NCBI GenBank assembly: GCA_030066215.1
Contig: JASJCA010000034.1
Span: 1-64,000, forward strand
DNA length: 64,000 bases
Direction of reading: 5' to 3'
From: Rhodobacter sp.
GTDB taxonomy: Bacteria > Pseudomonadota > Alphaproteobacteria > Rhodobacterales > Rhodobacteraceae
Positions 57,216-64,000 of this stretch are shown here, in pieces; positions within the stretch are counted from its first letter, which is position 1, and each line of letters starts with the position of its first letter. Made by a program: the position numbers and the translations under genes. The notes under the pieces are model-generated. The model ran no database searches and had not been told where the DNA came from. It was given only the letters and a program-made list of their open reading frames with translations.

Positions 57216-57842
57216 ATGACGCGCCCGCGCGTTGCGCTCGACCATCTCGTGGTCTCGGCCGAGACCCTCGCCGCCGGCGTCGCCCATGTCGAGGCCGCGC
57301 TTGGCGTTGAGATGGCGCCGGGCGGCACACACGCGGCGATGGGCACCCATAACCGGCTTCTGGGCCTCGGGCCGGCCTATCTGGAGGTGATCGCCATCGA
57401 CCCCGACGCGCCGCCGCTGGCCCGGCCGCGTTGGTTTGACCTCGACAATTTCTCCGGCCCGCCGCGGCTGACGCATTGGGTCGCGGCAGCCGACGACCTT
57501 GCGGCGGCGCTGGCCGTTGCGCCGGACGGCAGCGGCACAGCCACCCCGCTGGCGCGTAGCGATCTGCGTTGGACCATGGCGGTGCCCGCGGACGGGCGGC
57601 TGCCCTTCGACGGTGCCTTTCCGGCGCTGATCGAATGGCACGGCGACGCCCATCCCCGGGCGCGGCTGCCCGACCGGGGCTGCCGCCTCGCGGCGCTGCA
57701 GATCGCCCATCCCCGCGTTGATGCACTCCGCGGCGCATTGGCGCAGCTCGCTGATATCCCTCAAGTTTCCGTTGCCGACGGCCCCGAGCCGCGGCTGCAG
57801 GCGGAGCTCGACACGCCCTCGGGGCGCCGGGTCCTGGAATGA
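57216..57842 (+). CDS. VOC family protein (Glyoxalase_3-type)
   Basis: 208 residues, VOC-like with LDHLVVSAETLAAGVAHVEAALGVEMAPGGTHAAMGTHNRLLGLG in short pieces at the N-terminus and a final short beta part. Matches the glyoxalase-like domain (Pfam Glyoxalase_3) that often acts on small metabolites; substrate unknown. AAGGAGG at 57204-57210. Its stop overlaps the GNAT start (ATGA), so the pair is coupled. Confidence 0.85.
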   Translation: MTRPRVALDHLVVSAETLAAGVAHVEAALGVEMAPGGTHAAMGTHNRLLGLGPAYLEVIAIDPDAPPLARPRWFDLDNFSGPPRLTHWVAAADDLAAALAVAPDGSGTATPLARSDLRWTMAVPADGRLPFDGAFPALIEWHGDAHPRARLPDRGCRLAALQIAHPRVDALRGALAQLADIPQVSVADGPEPRLQAELDTPSGRRVLE

Positions 57843-58327
57843 TCCTGCGCCCCGCCATTGCTGCGGACGCCGAGGCCGTCGCCGCGATCTGGAACCCGGT
57901 CATTCGCGACACCGAGGTGACGTTCAATTCGGTCGAGAAGACGCCCGACGATCTGTCGCGTCTCTTCGCCGAGAAGTCCGCGGCCGGCCACGTCTTCCTG
58001 GTGGCCGAAGAAGACGGACAGATCCTTGGCTTCGCCACCTACGGCCAGTTCCGCGGCGGCGTCGGGTACAGGCGCACCATGGAGCACACAGTGGTTCTGG
58101 CCCCGGGGGCCCATGGCCGCGGCGTTGGCCGGGCGTTGATGACGGCAGTCGAAGACCACGCCCGCGCCGGCGGCGCGCATACGATGTTCGCGGGCGTCAG
58201 CTCCGGCAACCCCGCCGGCATCGCCTTCCACGCCGCGCTCGGCTACGTCGAGGTCGCGGTCCTGCGCGAGGTCGGCTGGAAATACGGCAAGTGGTTCGAC
58301 CTGCACCTGATGCAGAAGCGCCTCTAG
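57839..58327 (+). CDS. GNAT N-acetyltransferase (PAT-like)
   Basis: 162-residue acetyltransferase. ILRPAIAADAEAVAAIWNPVIRDTEVTFNSVEKTPDD resembles phosphinothricin/methionine-sulfoximine acetyltransferases; the acetyl-CoA motif is [17 protein letters not shown] typical member acetylates small amines or sulfoximines, giving detoxification; substrate inferred only from the family. Coupled to the VOC gene by ATGA overlap. Confidence 0.88.
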   Translation: MILRPAIAADAEAVAAIWNPVIRDTEVTFNSVEKTPDDLSRLFAEKSAAGHVFLVAEEDGQILGFATYGQFRGGVGYRRTMEHTVVLAPGAHGRGVGRALMTAVEDHARAGGAHTMFAGVSSGNPAGIAFHAALGYVEVAVLREVGWKYGKWFDLHLMQKRL

Positions 58328-58666
58328 GGCGGGTGGGAGTTGGCCCGGTGCGGGTGTCGGTGCACCTGCCCCGGGCACGGACTCAAGGGGCGCAGCCCCG
58401 CCGGGCCCATCGCCGCCCCGCCCGGGTGGGGTGGCGATTGGTCGACACCTGCGCACCGCGCGATGTTCTACGGACTCGATTGCCATAAAGCGCCTCAGAT
58501 CCGAGGTCGGCTCGCCACCCCGCGGGTCGTCGATGGGCACGGCTCATCTCTTCGTCACCAAGGCTGATCCAGCTCATAACCACGCCACGCCGCCGTCTCC
58601 CCACCGATCGCCGCACACACCCGATTTCCGTTCAAGCCCGCCGCAAAACCCGCTACGGTTGCCGCC
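58328..58666. other. 339-bp gap containing intergenic repeat copy
   Basis: No convincing gene; largely occupied by the repeat 58360-58545, whose inverted mate is at 60770-60998. Confidence 0.65.
58360..58545 (+). repeat. ~200-bp inverted-repeat element, copy 1
   Basis: Contains CCCCGGGCACGG-CTCAAGGGGCGCAGCCCC, GGGTGGCGATTGG, ATGT-CTACGG, GCCATAAA and CTCGCCACCCCGCGGGT, all present in reverse orientation at 60770-60998. Confidence 0.7.
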
Positions 58667-59347
58667 ATGTCGATCTGGACCCGCATCGCCAACGCCGTTT
58701 CCGCCCTCGCCAGTGGCGAAGGTCTCAGTGCAGTGTTCGACCGGCTGCGCACGCCGCCCGAACGCTCCATCGGCTTCACCATCGCCGTCATCGCGCTCGG
58801 CGCCAAGATGGCCAAGGCCGACGGGCTGGTGACCCGCGATGAGGTCACCGCCTTTCGCGAGGTTTTCACCATCCCGTCCGACGCCGAAAAAGAGGCCGCA
58901 CGGGTCTTCAACCTCGCCCGTACCGACGTCGCCGGGTACGAAGACTACGCCTTGCGCATCGCGATCATGTTCGGCGAGGACAAAAGCGTCTTGTGCGACC
59001 TGATGGAGGGGCTCTTCCACATCGCCGTGGCCGACGGCACCTACCACCCGGCCGAGGACGATTTCCTGGCCCGCGTCGCGCATATCTTCGCGATTCCCGA
59101 GCGCCAGTTCCGCACCTTGCGCGCCCGCTTCGTGCCCGACGCCAAGCCCGACCCCTACGACGTCCTGGGCGTCGACCCCGACACGCCGCTTGCGGACATC
59201 CGCAAGGCCTGGCGGGCTCAGGTGCGCGAGACCCATCCCGACCGACTGACCGCCCGCGGCCTGCCCGAAGAGGCCGTCAAGATGGCCGAAACCCGGCTCG
59301 CAGCATTGAACCAAGCGTGGGACGAGATCTCCAAAGAAGCCGCGTGA
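58667..59347 (+). CDS. TerB + DnaJ-domain protein (DjlA-like)
   Basis: 226 residues. About 30-150 resembles a TerB/DjlA helical domain (GAKMAKADGLVTRDEVTAFREVF, HIAVADGTYHPAEDDFLARVAHIF). The C-terminal J domain is PYDVLGVDPDTPLADIRKAWRAQVRETHPDRL with the HPD motif, which stimulates DnaK. Unlike E. coli DjlA there is no N-terminal membrane anchor. The stop overlaps the next start by one base (TGATG). Confidence 0.9.
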   Translation: MSIWTRIANAVSALASGEGLSAVFDRLRTPPERSIGFTIAVIALGAKMAKADGLVTRDEVTAFREVFTIPSDAEKEAARVFNLARTDVAGYEDYALRIAIMFGEDKSVLCDLMEGLFHIAVADGTYHPAEDDFLARVAHIFAIPERQFRTLRARFVPDAKPDPYDVLGVDPDTPLADIRKAWRAQVRETHPDRLTARGLPEEAVKMAETRLAALNQAWDEISKEAA

Positions 59348-60378
59348 TGCGCATCGCCACCTACAATGTCGAGTGGTTCACCAATCTCTTCGACCGCAAG
59401 GACCGGCTGATCGAGGACGACGACTGGTCCGGCCGCCAGGACGTCACCCGCGCCGACCAGCTGACCGCGCTCGGCATCGTCTTTACCGCGCTCGACGCCG
59501 ATGCGGTGCTGATCGTCGAGGCCCCGGACACCAGCCGCAGCCAGCACCGCTCGACCGTCACCGCGCTGGAAAACTTTGCCGCCCGTTATGGCTTGCGCAG
59601 TTCCCAGGCGCTGATCGGCTTTGCCAACGGCACCCAGCAGGAAATCGCGCTGCTCTACGACCCCGACGTGCTGACCGCCGCCCACGACCCGATGGGCGAC
59701 CCCACCGGCAAGCACGGCGCCTGGGACGCGCCACGCTTCGACGGCACCTTCCGTCTCGATCTCGACACCGACGCCGCGCCCGAGTCGGTGACCTTCTCGA
59801 AGCCGCCGCTCGAGGCCAAGCTCACGACCGTGGACGGCACCGACTTGCGCCTGATCGGGGTGCATGTGAAATCCAAGGCCCCGCACGGCGCCGACACCCC
59901 CGACGAGATCATGCGCGTGGCGATCGAGAACCGCCGCAAGCAGCTTGCCCAGTGCATCTGGCTGCGCCAGCGCATCGACGGCCATGTCGAGGCCGGCGAG
60001 AACCTGATCGTCTTGGGCGATTTCAACGACGGCCCCGGGCTCGACGAATACGAAAAGCTGTTCGGCCGGTCGGGCATCGAGATCGTGATGGGCGAGGACA
60101 GCGCGCACCGGCTCTACGACCCGCATGCCCGCATGGCGTTGTCGCAGCGAGTCGGCGCCATGCCGGCCACCGCGCGGTTCTACATTCACGAGGAAAAACG
60201 TTATCTCCAGGCGCTTCTCGACTACGTCATGGTCTCGCCCGGCCTGCGTCCCAAGGCGCATGGCTGGCGCATCTGGCACCCCTTCGACGACCCCGCCTGC
60301 TATCGCACGCCCGAGCTGCGCGAAGCCTTGCTCACCGCCTCCGACCACTTCCCGGTCAGCGTCGATCTGGCGCTTTGA
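59347..60378 (+). CDS. endonuclease/exonuclease/phosphatase-family protein
   Basis: 343 residues. MRIATYNVEWF at the start, VLGDFNDGPG (metal and catalytic motif), and SDHFPVSVDLAL at the end mark the EEP (exonuclease III/DNase I) fold. It could act on DNA or phosphoesters; no signal peptide. ATG at 59347 overlaps the DjlA-like stop, so coupled. Confidence 0.88.
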   Translation: MRIATYNVEWFTNLFDRKDRLIEDDDWSGRQDVTRADQLTALGIVFTALDADAVLIVEAPDTSRSQHRSTVTALENFAARYGLRSSQALIGFANGTQQEIALLYDPDVLTAAHDPMGDPTGKHGAWDAPRFDGTFRLDLDTDAAPESVTFSKPPLEAKLTTVDGTDLRLIGVHVKSKAPHGADTPDEIMRVAIENRRKQLAQCIWLRQRIDGHVEAGENLIVLGDFNDGPGLDEYEKLFGRSGIEIVMGEDSAHRLYDPHARMALSQRVGAMPATARFYIHEEKRYLQALLDYVMVSPGLRPKAHGWRIWHPFDDPACYRTPELREALLTASDHFPVSVDLAL

Positions 60379-60415
60379 GCTTAAAATCCGCGCGGTTTTC
60401 GCCTATATTGGGGTC

Positions 60416-60709
60416 ATGACAAAGCTGACGACATATGCAGTCTGCCTCTGTCTCGCTGCCACGCCGTTGGCCGCTCAGGACAAAGATAGCGACCTGCGCG
60501 AAGGCATGGACCTGCTCTCGGAGGGCACCAAGCTGTTGCTGCGGGGCCTGATGGGCGAAATCGAGCCCGCTCTGCGCGAGCTCGAAGGCGCGCTGCGCGA
60601 CATGCACGCCTATCACCCGCCCGAGGTCCTGCCGAACGGCGACATCATCATCCGCCGCAAGGTGCCGCTGACGGCCCCGCGCGGCGGCGATGTGGAGATC
60701 GAGCTCTAG
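60416..60709 (+). CDS. small secreted protein, 97 aa
   Basis: 97 residues with a signal peptide (MTKLTTYAVCLCLAATPLAA). The mature protein is a short amphipathic helix region (LREGMDLLSEGTKLLLRGLMGEIEPALRELEGALRDM) and a GDIIIRRKVPLTAP tail. Proteins like this are sometimes mis-labelled as AAA+ ATPases in Rhodobacteraceae, but there is no P-loop. Function unknown. Follows the EEP gene on the same strand. Confidence 0.82.
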   Translation: MTKLTTYAVCLCLAATPLAAQDKDSDLREGMDLLSEGTKLLLRGLMGEIEPALRELEGALRDMHAYHPPEVLPNGDIIIRRKVPLTAPRGGDVEIEL

Positions 60710-60769
60710 GCGGCGAACGCCGGTGAAGCGGACGCCAGGCCGGCGGTGACAGCTGCCGTGGCTAGTGCA

Positions 60770-60998
60770 GCCGTGCCCATCGCCAACCCGCGGGGTGGCG
60801 AGGCGACCTCTCAACTGCAGCGATTTATGGCTGTCGAATCCGTAGGACATCGAGCGGCGCGCGAGGATCGTCCAATCGCCACCCCTCCGGGGCGTTCGTG
60901 GCCGCCCGAAAAAAGGTCCACTGGACCATTTTCGGTCTACGAACTGGCGATGGGCGCGGCGGGGCTGCGCCCCTTGACTCCGTGCCCGGGGCTTAGAT
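60770..60998 (-). repeat. ~200-bp inverted-repeat element, copy 2
   Basis: Reverse-orientation copy of 58360-58545, with an extra ~45-bp piece near 60901-60945 carrying a GGTCC-AGT-GGACC hairpin. Confidence 0.7.
60909..60927 (-). terminator. hairpin plus T-run downstream of ppx
   Basis: On the minus strand GGTCC-AGT-GGACC is followed by TTTTTT, about 115 bases after the ppx stop (61041). Plausible rho-independent terminator, within the extra piece of repeat copy 2. Confidence 0.5.
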
Positions 60999-61040
60999 GG
61001 AGCGCCGCCTTCAGGCCGACCCCGCCCCGCACGCCTGCCG

Positions 61041-62582
61041 TCACGACGCGACCTTCACCACGGCCTCCGCCCCCAGCGACGCCGCGAGCGAGGCGAACCG
61101 CGCCTCGGCGACCTCGCCGAACAGCCCCATCGCCCGCGCCGGCAGGTGCAGCTCCAGCCGTTTCTTTACCGGGAACCACTTCAGCGAGGCGATCAGGTCG
61201 GGCTGGTCCAGCGACAGCATCGAGCCGAGCCGCATCGCCTTGCCCAGGACCTCCGCCTGCTGCAGGTCCCGATCGGGCAGCAGATCGAACAGCGGCGCGA
61301 ACCGCGTCCCCTCGCGCTTGTTCTTGTAGCGGTGCAGCAAAGCCAGCCCGAGAAATATCCGCGCCGGGTGGGTCAGCCCGCCGAGGCTGGCCCGCGTGAC
61401 GGTGTCGAAGCAGACCTCGTGGCGGTAATCGGGATGCGCCCGCCAACTGACGTCGTGCAACAGGCACGCCGCCTTGATCACCCGCTTGCGCCCCTCGGGC
61501 ACGTTGCGGAACAAGGGCGCGATGAACCGGCTCAGCGCCTTGCCGAAACCGGGCCGCCGCGCGTCCTTGGCCTCGGCGAATCGACAGGCCTCGATCAATG
61601 GATCGCGCCGGCGCAGCGCCTCGGGCATTTGCTCATAGAGCAACCCCTCCCGCAGCCCATAGCTCGACACCGCGATCTCGCGCGGGCCGAGCGTGCGGAT
61701 CAGCTGCCGCAGCACCTCGCCCGCCAGAGGCACCAGCGACAGCCGGGCCAGCGACGTCCCGGTCATCGCGCTTAACTCCTCGGCGCTGAAGCCGGCAATC
61801 CACTTCAACGTTGCCCGCACCGCCTTGGGCGTCATGCGGTATTCGTGCAGCACGTGCAGCGGATAGCCGCGCCGCTCCATATCGAGCCGCGCCACCGCCC
61901 GCCACGACCCGCCCACCAGGTAAAGCCGGTCCTGCCGCGCCCCAAGCTCTGCCGCCATCGCCTCGACCACCGCCGCGATATGCGCCTTGCGCGCCTTCCG
62001 GCCCCGGATCGCCCCCAGCCGCAGCGGCCCCAAGGGCGAGGTCAGGCAGGCCCCGATCCGCCCCTCGCGCAGCGTCGCCAGCTCCATCGAGGCGCCGCCG
62101 ATGTCGCAGACCGTGCCGCTGGCGTCGGGCCAGCCCAGCAGCACGCCCTGCGCACTCAGCCGCGCCTCCTCCTGCCCGTCGATGACGTATAGCGCGAGCC
62201 CGGTTTCACGCAGAACCTCGTCGCGGAACGCCGGCCCGTCCGCGGCCTCGCGCACCGCCGCCGTCGCCACCGCGGTCAGGGGCGCCATCCCCAGCCCCTC
62301 GGCCAGCATCCGGAACCGTTTGAGCGCCGCGATCGCCCGCACCCGGCCCTCTGGATTCAGCCGCCCGGTCTCGGACACGCCGGCCCCGAGCGCGGCCATG
62401 ATCTTTTCGTTGTAGAAATAGGCCGGCGATCGCGCCGCCCCGTCGAAAATCACCAGCCGGACCGAGTTCGAGCCGACATCGACCACACCCACGCGCTTCA
62501 GCCGCTGCATCTCGGGGTCGTTGAACAGCGGCCGGCCAAACGGCCCCCAGTCGTCGCCCTGGGCGTCCGTGCGTCCGTCCAT
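61041..62582 (-). CDS. ppx: Ppx/GppA-family exopolyphosphatase
   Basis: 513 residues. ASKHA-type phosphatase that releases phosphate from polyphosphate (or hydrolyses pppGpp): VGVVDVGSNSVRLVIFDG, VCDIGGASMEL and VGGSWRAVARL mark the actin-like core, and a helical C-terminal HD-like half follows (LLHDVSW). ATG at 62582 is preferred; TTG at 62597 is possible. It lies just downstream of ppk, the usual pairing of polyphosphate synthesis and breakdown. Confidence 0.92.
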   Translation of the reverse strand: MDGRTDAQGDDWGPFGRPLFNDPEMQRLKRVGVVDVGSNSVRLVIFDGAARSPAYFYNEKIMAALGAGVSETGRLNPEGRVRAIAALKRFRMLAEGLGMAPLTAVATAAVREAADGPAFRDEVLRETGLALYVIDGQEEARLSAQGVLLGWPDASGTVCDIGGASMELATLREGRIGACLTSPLGPLRLGAIRGRKARKAHIAAVVEAMAAELGARQDRLYLVGGSWRAVARLDMERRGYPLHVLHEYRMTPKAVRATLKWIAGFSAEELSAMTGTSLARLSLVPLAGEVLRQLIRTLGPREIAVSSYGLREGLLYEQMPEALRRRDPLIEACRFAEAKDARRPGFGKALSRFIAPLFRNVPEGRKRVIKAACLLHDVSWRAHPDYRHEVCFDTVTRASLGGLTHPARIFLGLALLHRYKNKREGTRFAPLFDLLPDRDLQQAEVLGKAMRLGSMLSLDQPDLIASLKWFPVKKRLELHLPARAMGLFGEVAEARFASLAASLGAEAVVKVAS

Positions 62583-62664
62583 CACCGCAGCATCCAACCC
62601 CCAAGAGAGCCCGCAGGCCCAAGGTGCAGGATCGCCCCCGCCCCGTCAACGCCCGCACAAGGCT

Positions 62665-62770
62665 CCTTCATCTGGCCAAAAATATCTTCGGGGGGTGTGG
62701 GGGGCAGACAGCCCCCCACCCACCGCGACGCGCGGCACGCGCGGCGCACCCAAACCGGCGCGCCGCAGGC
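62665..62770 (+). repeat. dispersed GC-rich palindromic intergenic element, copy 3
   Basis: Like copy 2 (26579-26680): CTCCTTCATCTGG-CAAAAATA start, CGGGGGGTGTGGGGGGCAGACAGCCCCCCA hairpin in short pieces, CCGCGACGCGCGGCACGCGCGGCGCACC, then GGCGCGCCGCAGGCGC end. Confidence 0.6.
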
Positions 62771-62794
62771 GCACAACTCAAGAATGGCCAGCCG

Positions 62795-64000
62795 CTAGTC
62801 CCGCGAATGCGCCAGCTCCGGCACATCCTTCGCGCCCGCCGAACCGCGGCCCGATAGCGACGGGTTTTCCATGAAGAACCTGTGGCAATTGAACATCTGC
62901 TCGCCGTCGCCCGGCAGCCGCCGGGCGAAGCTGCCATCCGGCGCCATCACCCAGCTCTGCGCCTCGTCGGCGAGGTTTGCCGCCATGATCTGGCCGGTGA
63001 TCTGCGCCTTCACCGTGGCGTTCTTGCATTCCACCAGCGTCTCGACCCGGCGGTTCAAATTCCGGTCCATCCAGTCGGCAGACGACATGAAGACCCGCGC
63101 CTTCTTAGACGGCAGCCCATGGCCGTTGCCGAAACACACGATCCGCGAATGCTCCAGGAACCGTCCCACCACCGACTTCACCCGGATGTTTTCACTCAAC
63201 CCCTTGATCCCCGGCCGCAGCCCGCAGATGCCGCGGATCACCAGGTTGATCTTCACCCCCTTCCGCGAGGCCGCATAAAGCGCATCGATCACGTCCGGCT
63301 CGATCAGCGAGTTCATCTTCGCCCAGATCTCCGCCGGCTTGCCGGCCTCGGCAAAGGCGCCCTCCGCCTCGATCCGTTCGATCAGCGAGGATTTCATGGT
63401 GAGCGGCGAGATTGACAGGTTTTCCAGCGTGTCCGGCGGGGCGTAGCCGCCGACATAATTGAACACCTTGGTGGCGTCGCGTCCCAGGGCCGCGTCGCAG
63501 GTGAACAGCGACAGATCGGTGTAGATGCGCGCGGTGATCGGGTGGTAGTTGCCGGTGCCGTAATGCGTATAGGTCACCAGCTTATTGCCCTCGCGCCGCA
63601 CCACGGTCGAGATCTTGGCGTGGGTCTTGTACTGGATGAAGCCATAGACCACATGCGCCCCGGCGCGTTCCAGCCGGCGAGACTGGCGGATATTGGCCGC
63701 CTCGTCGAACCGCGCCTTCAGCTCGACCAGCGCGGTGACCGACTTGCCGTCCTCGGCCGCCTCGCAGAGCGCCTCGACGATCGGGGATTCGGTCGAGGTC
63801 CGATACAGCGTCTGCTTGATCGCCAGGACGTTGGGGTCGCTCGCTGCCTGCTGCAGGAACCGGACCACCATGTCGAAGGTCTCGTAGGGGTGGTGCAGCA
63901 GCATGTCCTTCTGCCGGATCGCGGCGAACATGTCGCCGTCGTAATCTTGCACTCGCTCGGGCACCCGCGGCGTGAACGAGGGCCAAAGCAGCTCGGGCCG
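62795..64000 (-). CDS. ppk: polyphosphate kinase, C-terminal part (5' end outside window)
   Basis: The frame continues from beyond base 64000, so only about the last 400 residues are present. It makes polyphosphate from ATP. The two catalytic regions are in view: [11 protein letters not shown] (active-site His region) and [10 protein letters not shown] (KTHAK, second His), plus [15 protein letters not shown] and [28 protein letters not shown] in short pieces. The C-terminus ends in SRD. Downstream is ppx, on the same strand. Confidence 0.95.
   Translation of the reverse strand, partial: RPELLWPSFTPRVPERVQDYDGDMFAAIRQKDMLLHHPYETFDMVVRFLQQAASDPNVLAIKQTLYRTSTESPIVEALCEAAEDGKSVTALVELKARFDEAANIRQSRRLERAGAHVVYGFIQYKTHAKISTVVRREGNKLVTYTHYGTGNYHPITARIYTDLSLFTCDAALGRDATKVFNYVGGYAPPDTLENLSISPLTMKSSLIERIEAEGAFAEAGKPAEIWAKMNSLIEPDVIDALYAASRKGVKINLVIRGICGLRPGIKGLSENIRVKSVVGRFLEHSRIVCFGNGHGLPSKKARVFMSSADWMDRNLNRRVETLVECKNATVKAQITGQIMAANLADEAQSWVMAPDGSFARRLPGDGEQMFNCHRFFMENPSLSGRGSAGAKDVPELAHSRD

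Larger units (their letters stand above)
60710..61040. other. 331-bp gap with inverted-repeat copy and minus-strand terminator
   Basis: No convincing gene; holds the inverted copy 60770-60998 and the terminator at 60909-60927. Confidence 0.6.

Overview
The window is GC-rich, densely coded chromosomal DNA that looks like a member of the Rhodobacteraceae (Roseobacter/Rhodobacter type, Alphaproteobacteria). The reasons are: the order amidase - mrcA - prfB at the left edge; a bactofilin coupled to a DUF5930/M23 peptidase; an ScfR-type (PccR-like) regulator next to a split pccB ... pccA ... methylmalonyl-CoA mutase locus; metA with Glu111; FnrL-like TTGAT-N4-GTCAA boxes; and GC-rich palindromic intergenic repeats. 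No rRNA, recognisable tRNA, CRISPR, prophage or insertion sequence was seen. The genes at both ends (amidase, ppk) run off the window.

Layout. 1-8.5 kb: cell-wall and translation block (amidase, PBP1A, RF2), interrupted by a methyltransferase on the other strand and by a small gene behind a SoxR-box-like promoter; then an amidase-signature enzyme and a DUF2189 membrane protein behind an FnrL-like box. 8.5-12.5 kb, minus strand: MFS exporter, bactofilin, M23 peptidase, Bcp peroxiredoxin. 12.6-22.1 kb, plus strand: AsmA-like giant, queA, MFS, DUF924, lpdA, MFS. 22.1-34.2 kb, minus strand: two paralogous alpha/beta hydrolases, metA, a P-loop protein, two EamA transporters, a FadL-type porin, two small secreted proteins, a DUF218 protein, a methyltransferase and guaA.

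34.4-39 kb is a choline/betaine-type locus that has been rearranged. An MttB-family methyltransferase is fused in frame to the C-terminal third of a BetB-type aldehyde dehydrogenase. Repeat-rich DNA, a glutathione S-transferase and an intact choline-dehydrogenase-type GMC oxidoreductase (betA) follow.

40-54.2 kb is the propionyl-CoA assimilation locus. It holds pccR, a Bcr-type MFS exporter, a proline-racemase-family gene divergent from pccB, then pccB, pccA and methylmalonyl-CoA mutase. Between pccB and pccA sits a translationally coupled cassette (DUF4160, DUF2442, cupin, a RidA-methyltransferase fusion, a small secreted protein) and two tiny lipoproteins, one of only 46 residues. TTTGCAAA-type elements lie in front of both pccR and pccB, as expected for a PccR circuit. 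The pathway runs propionyl-CoA -> methylmalonyl-CoA (PccAB, biotin) -> succinyl-CoA (mutase, B12). No epimerase was recognised here.

54.2-64 kb: VOC, MAPEG, a hydrolase broken by one in-frame amber codon, nhaA, VOC, GNAT, a TerB-DnaJ protein, an exo/endonuclease-fold protein, and the polyphosphate pair ppk-ppx. Two copies of a ~200-bp element in opposite orientation bracket 58.4-61.0 kb. The most noteworthy observations are the MttB-BetB chimera, the RidA-methyltransferase fusion, the SoxR-like and FnrL-like promoters, and several families of dispersed palindromic intergenic repeats.
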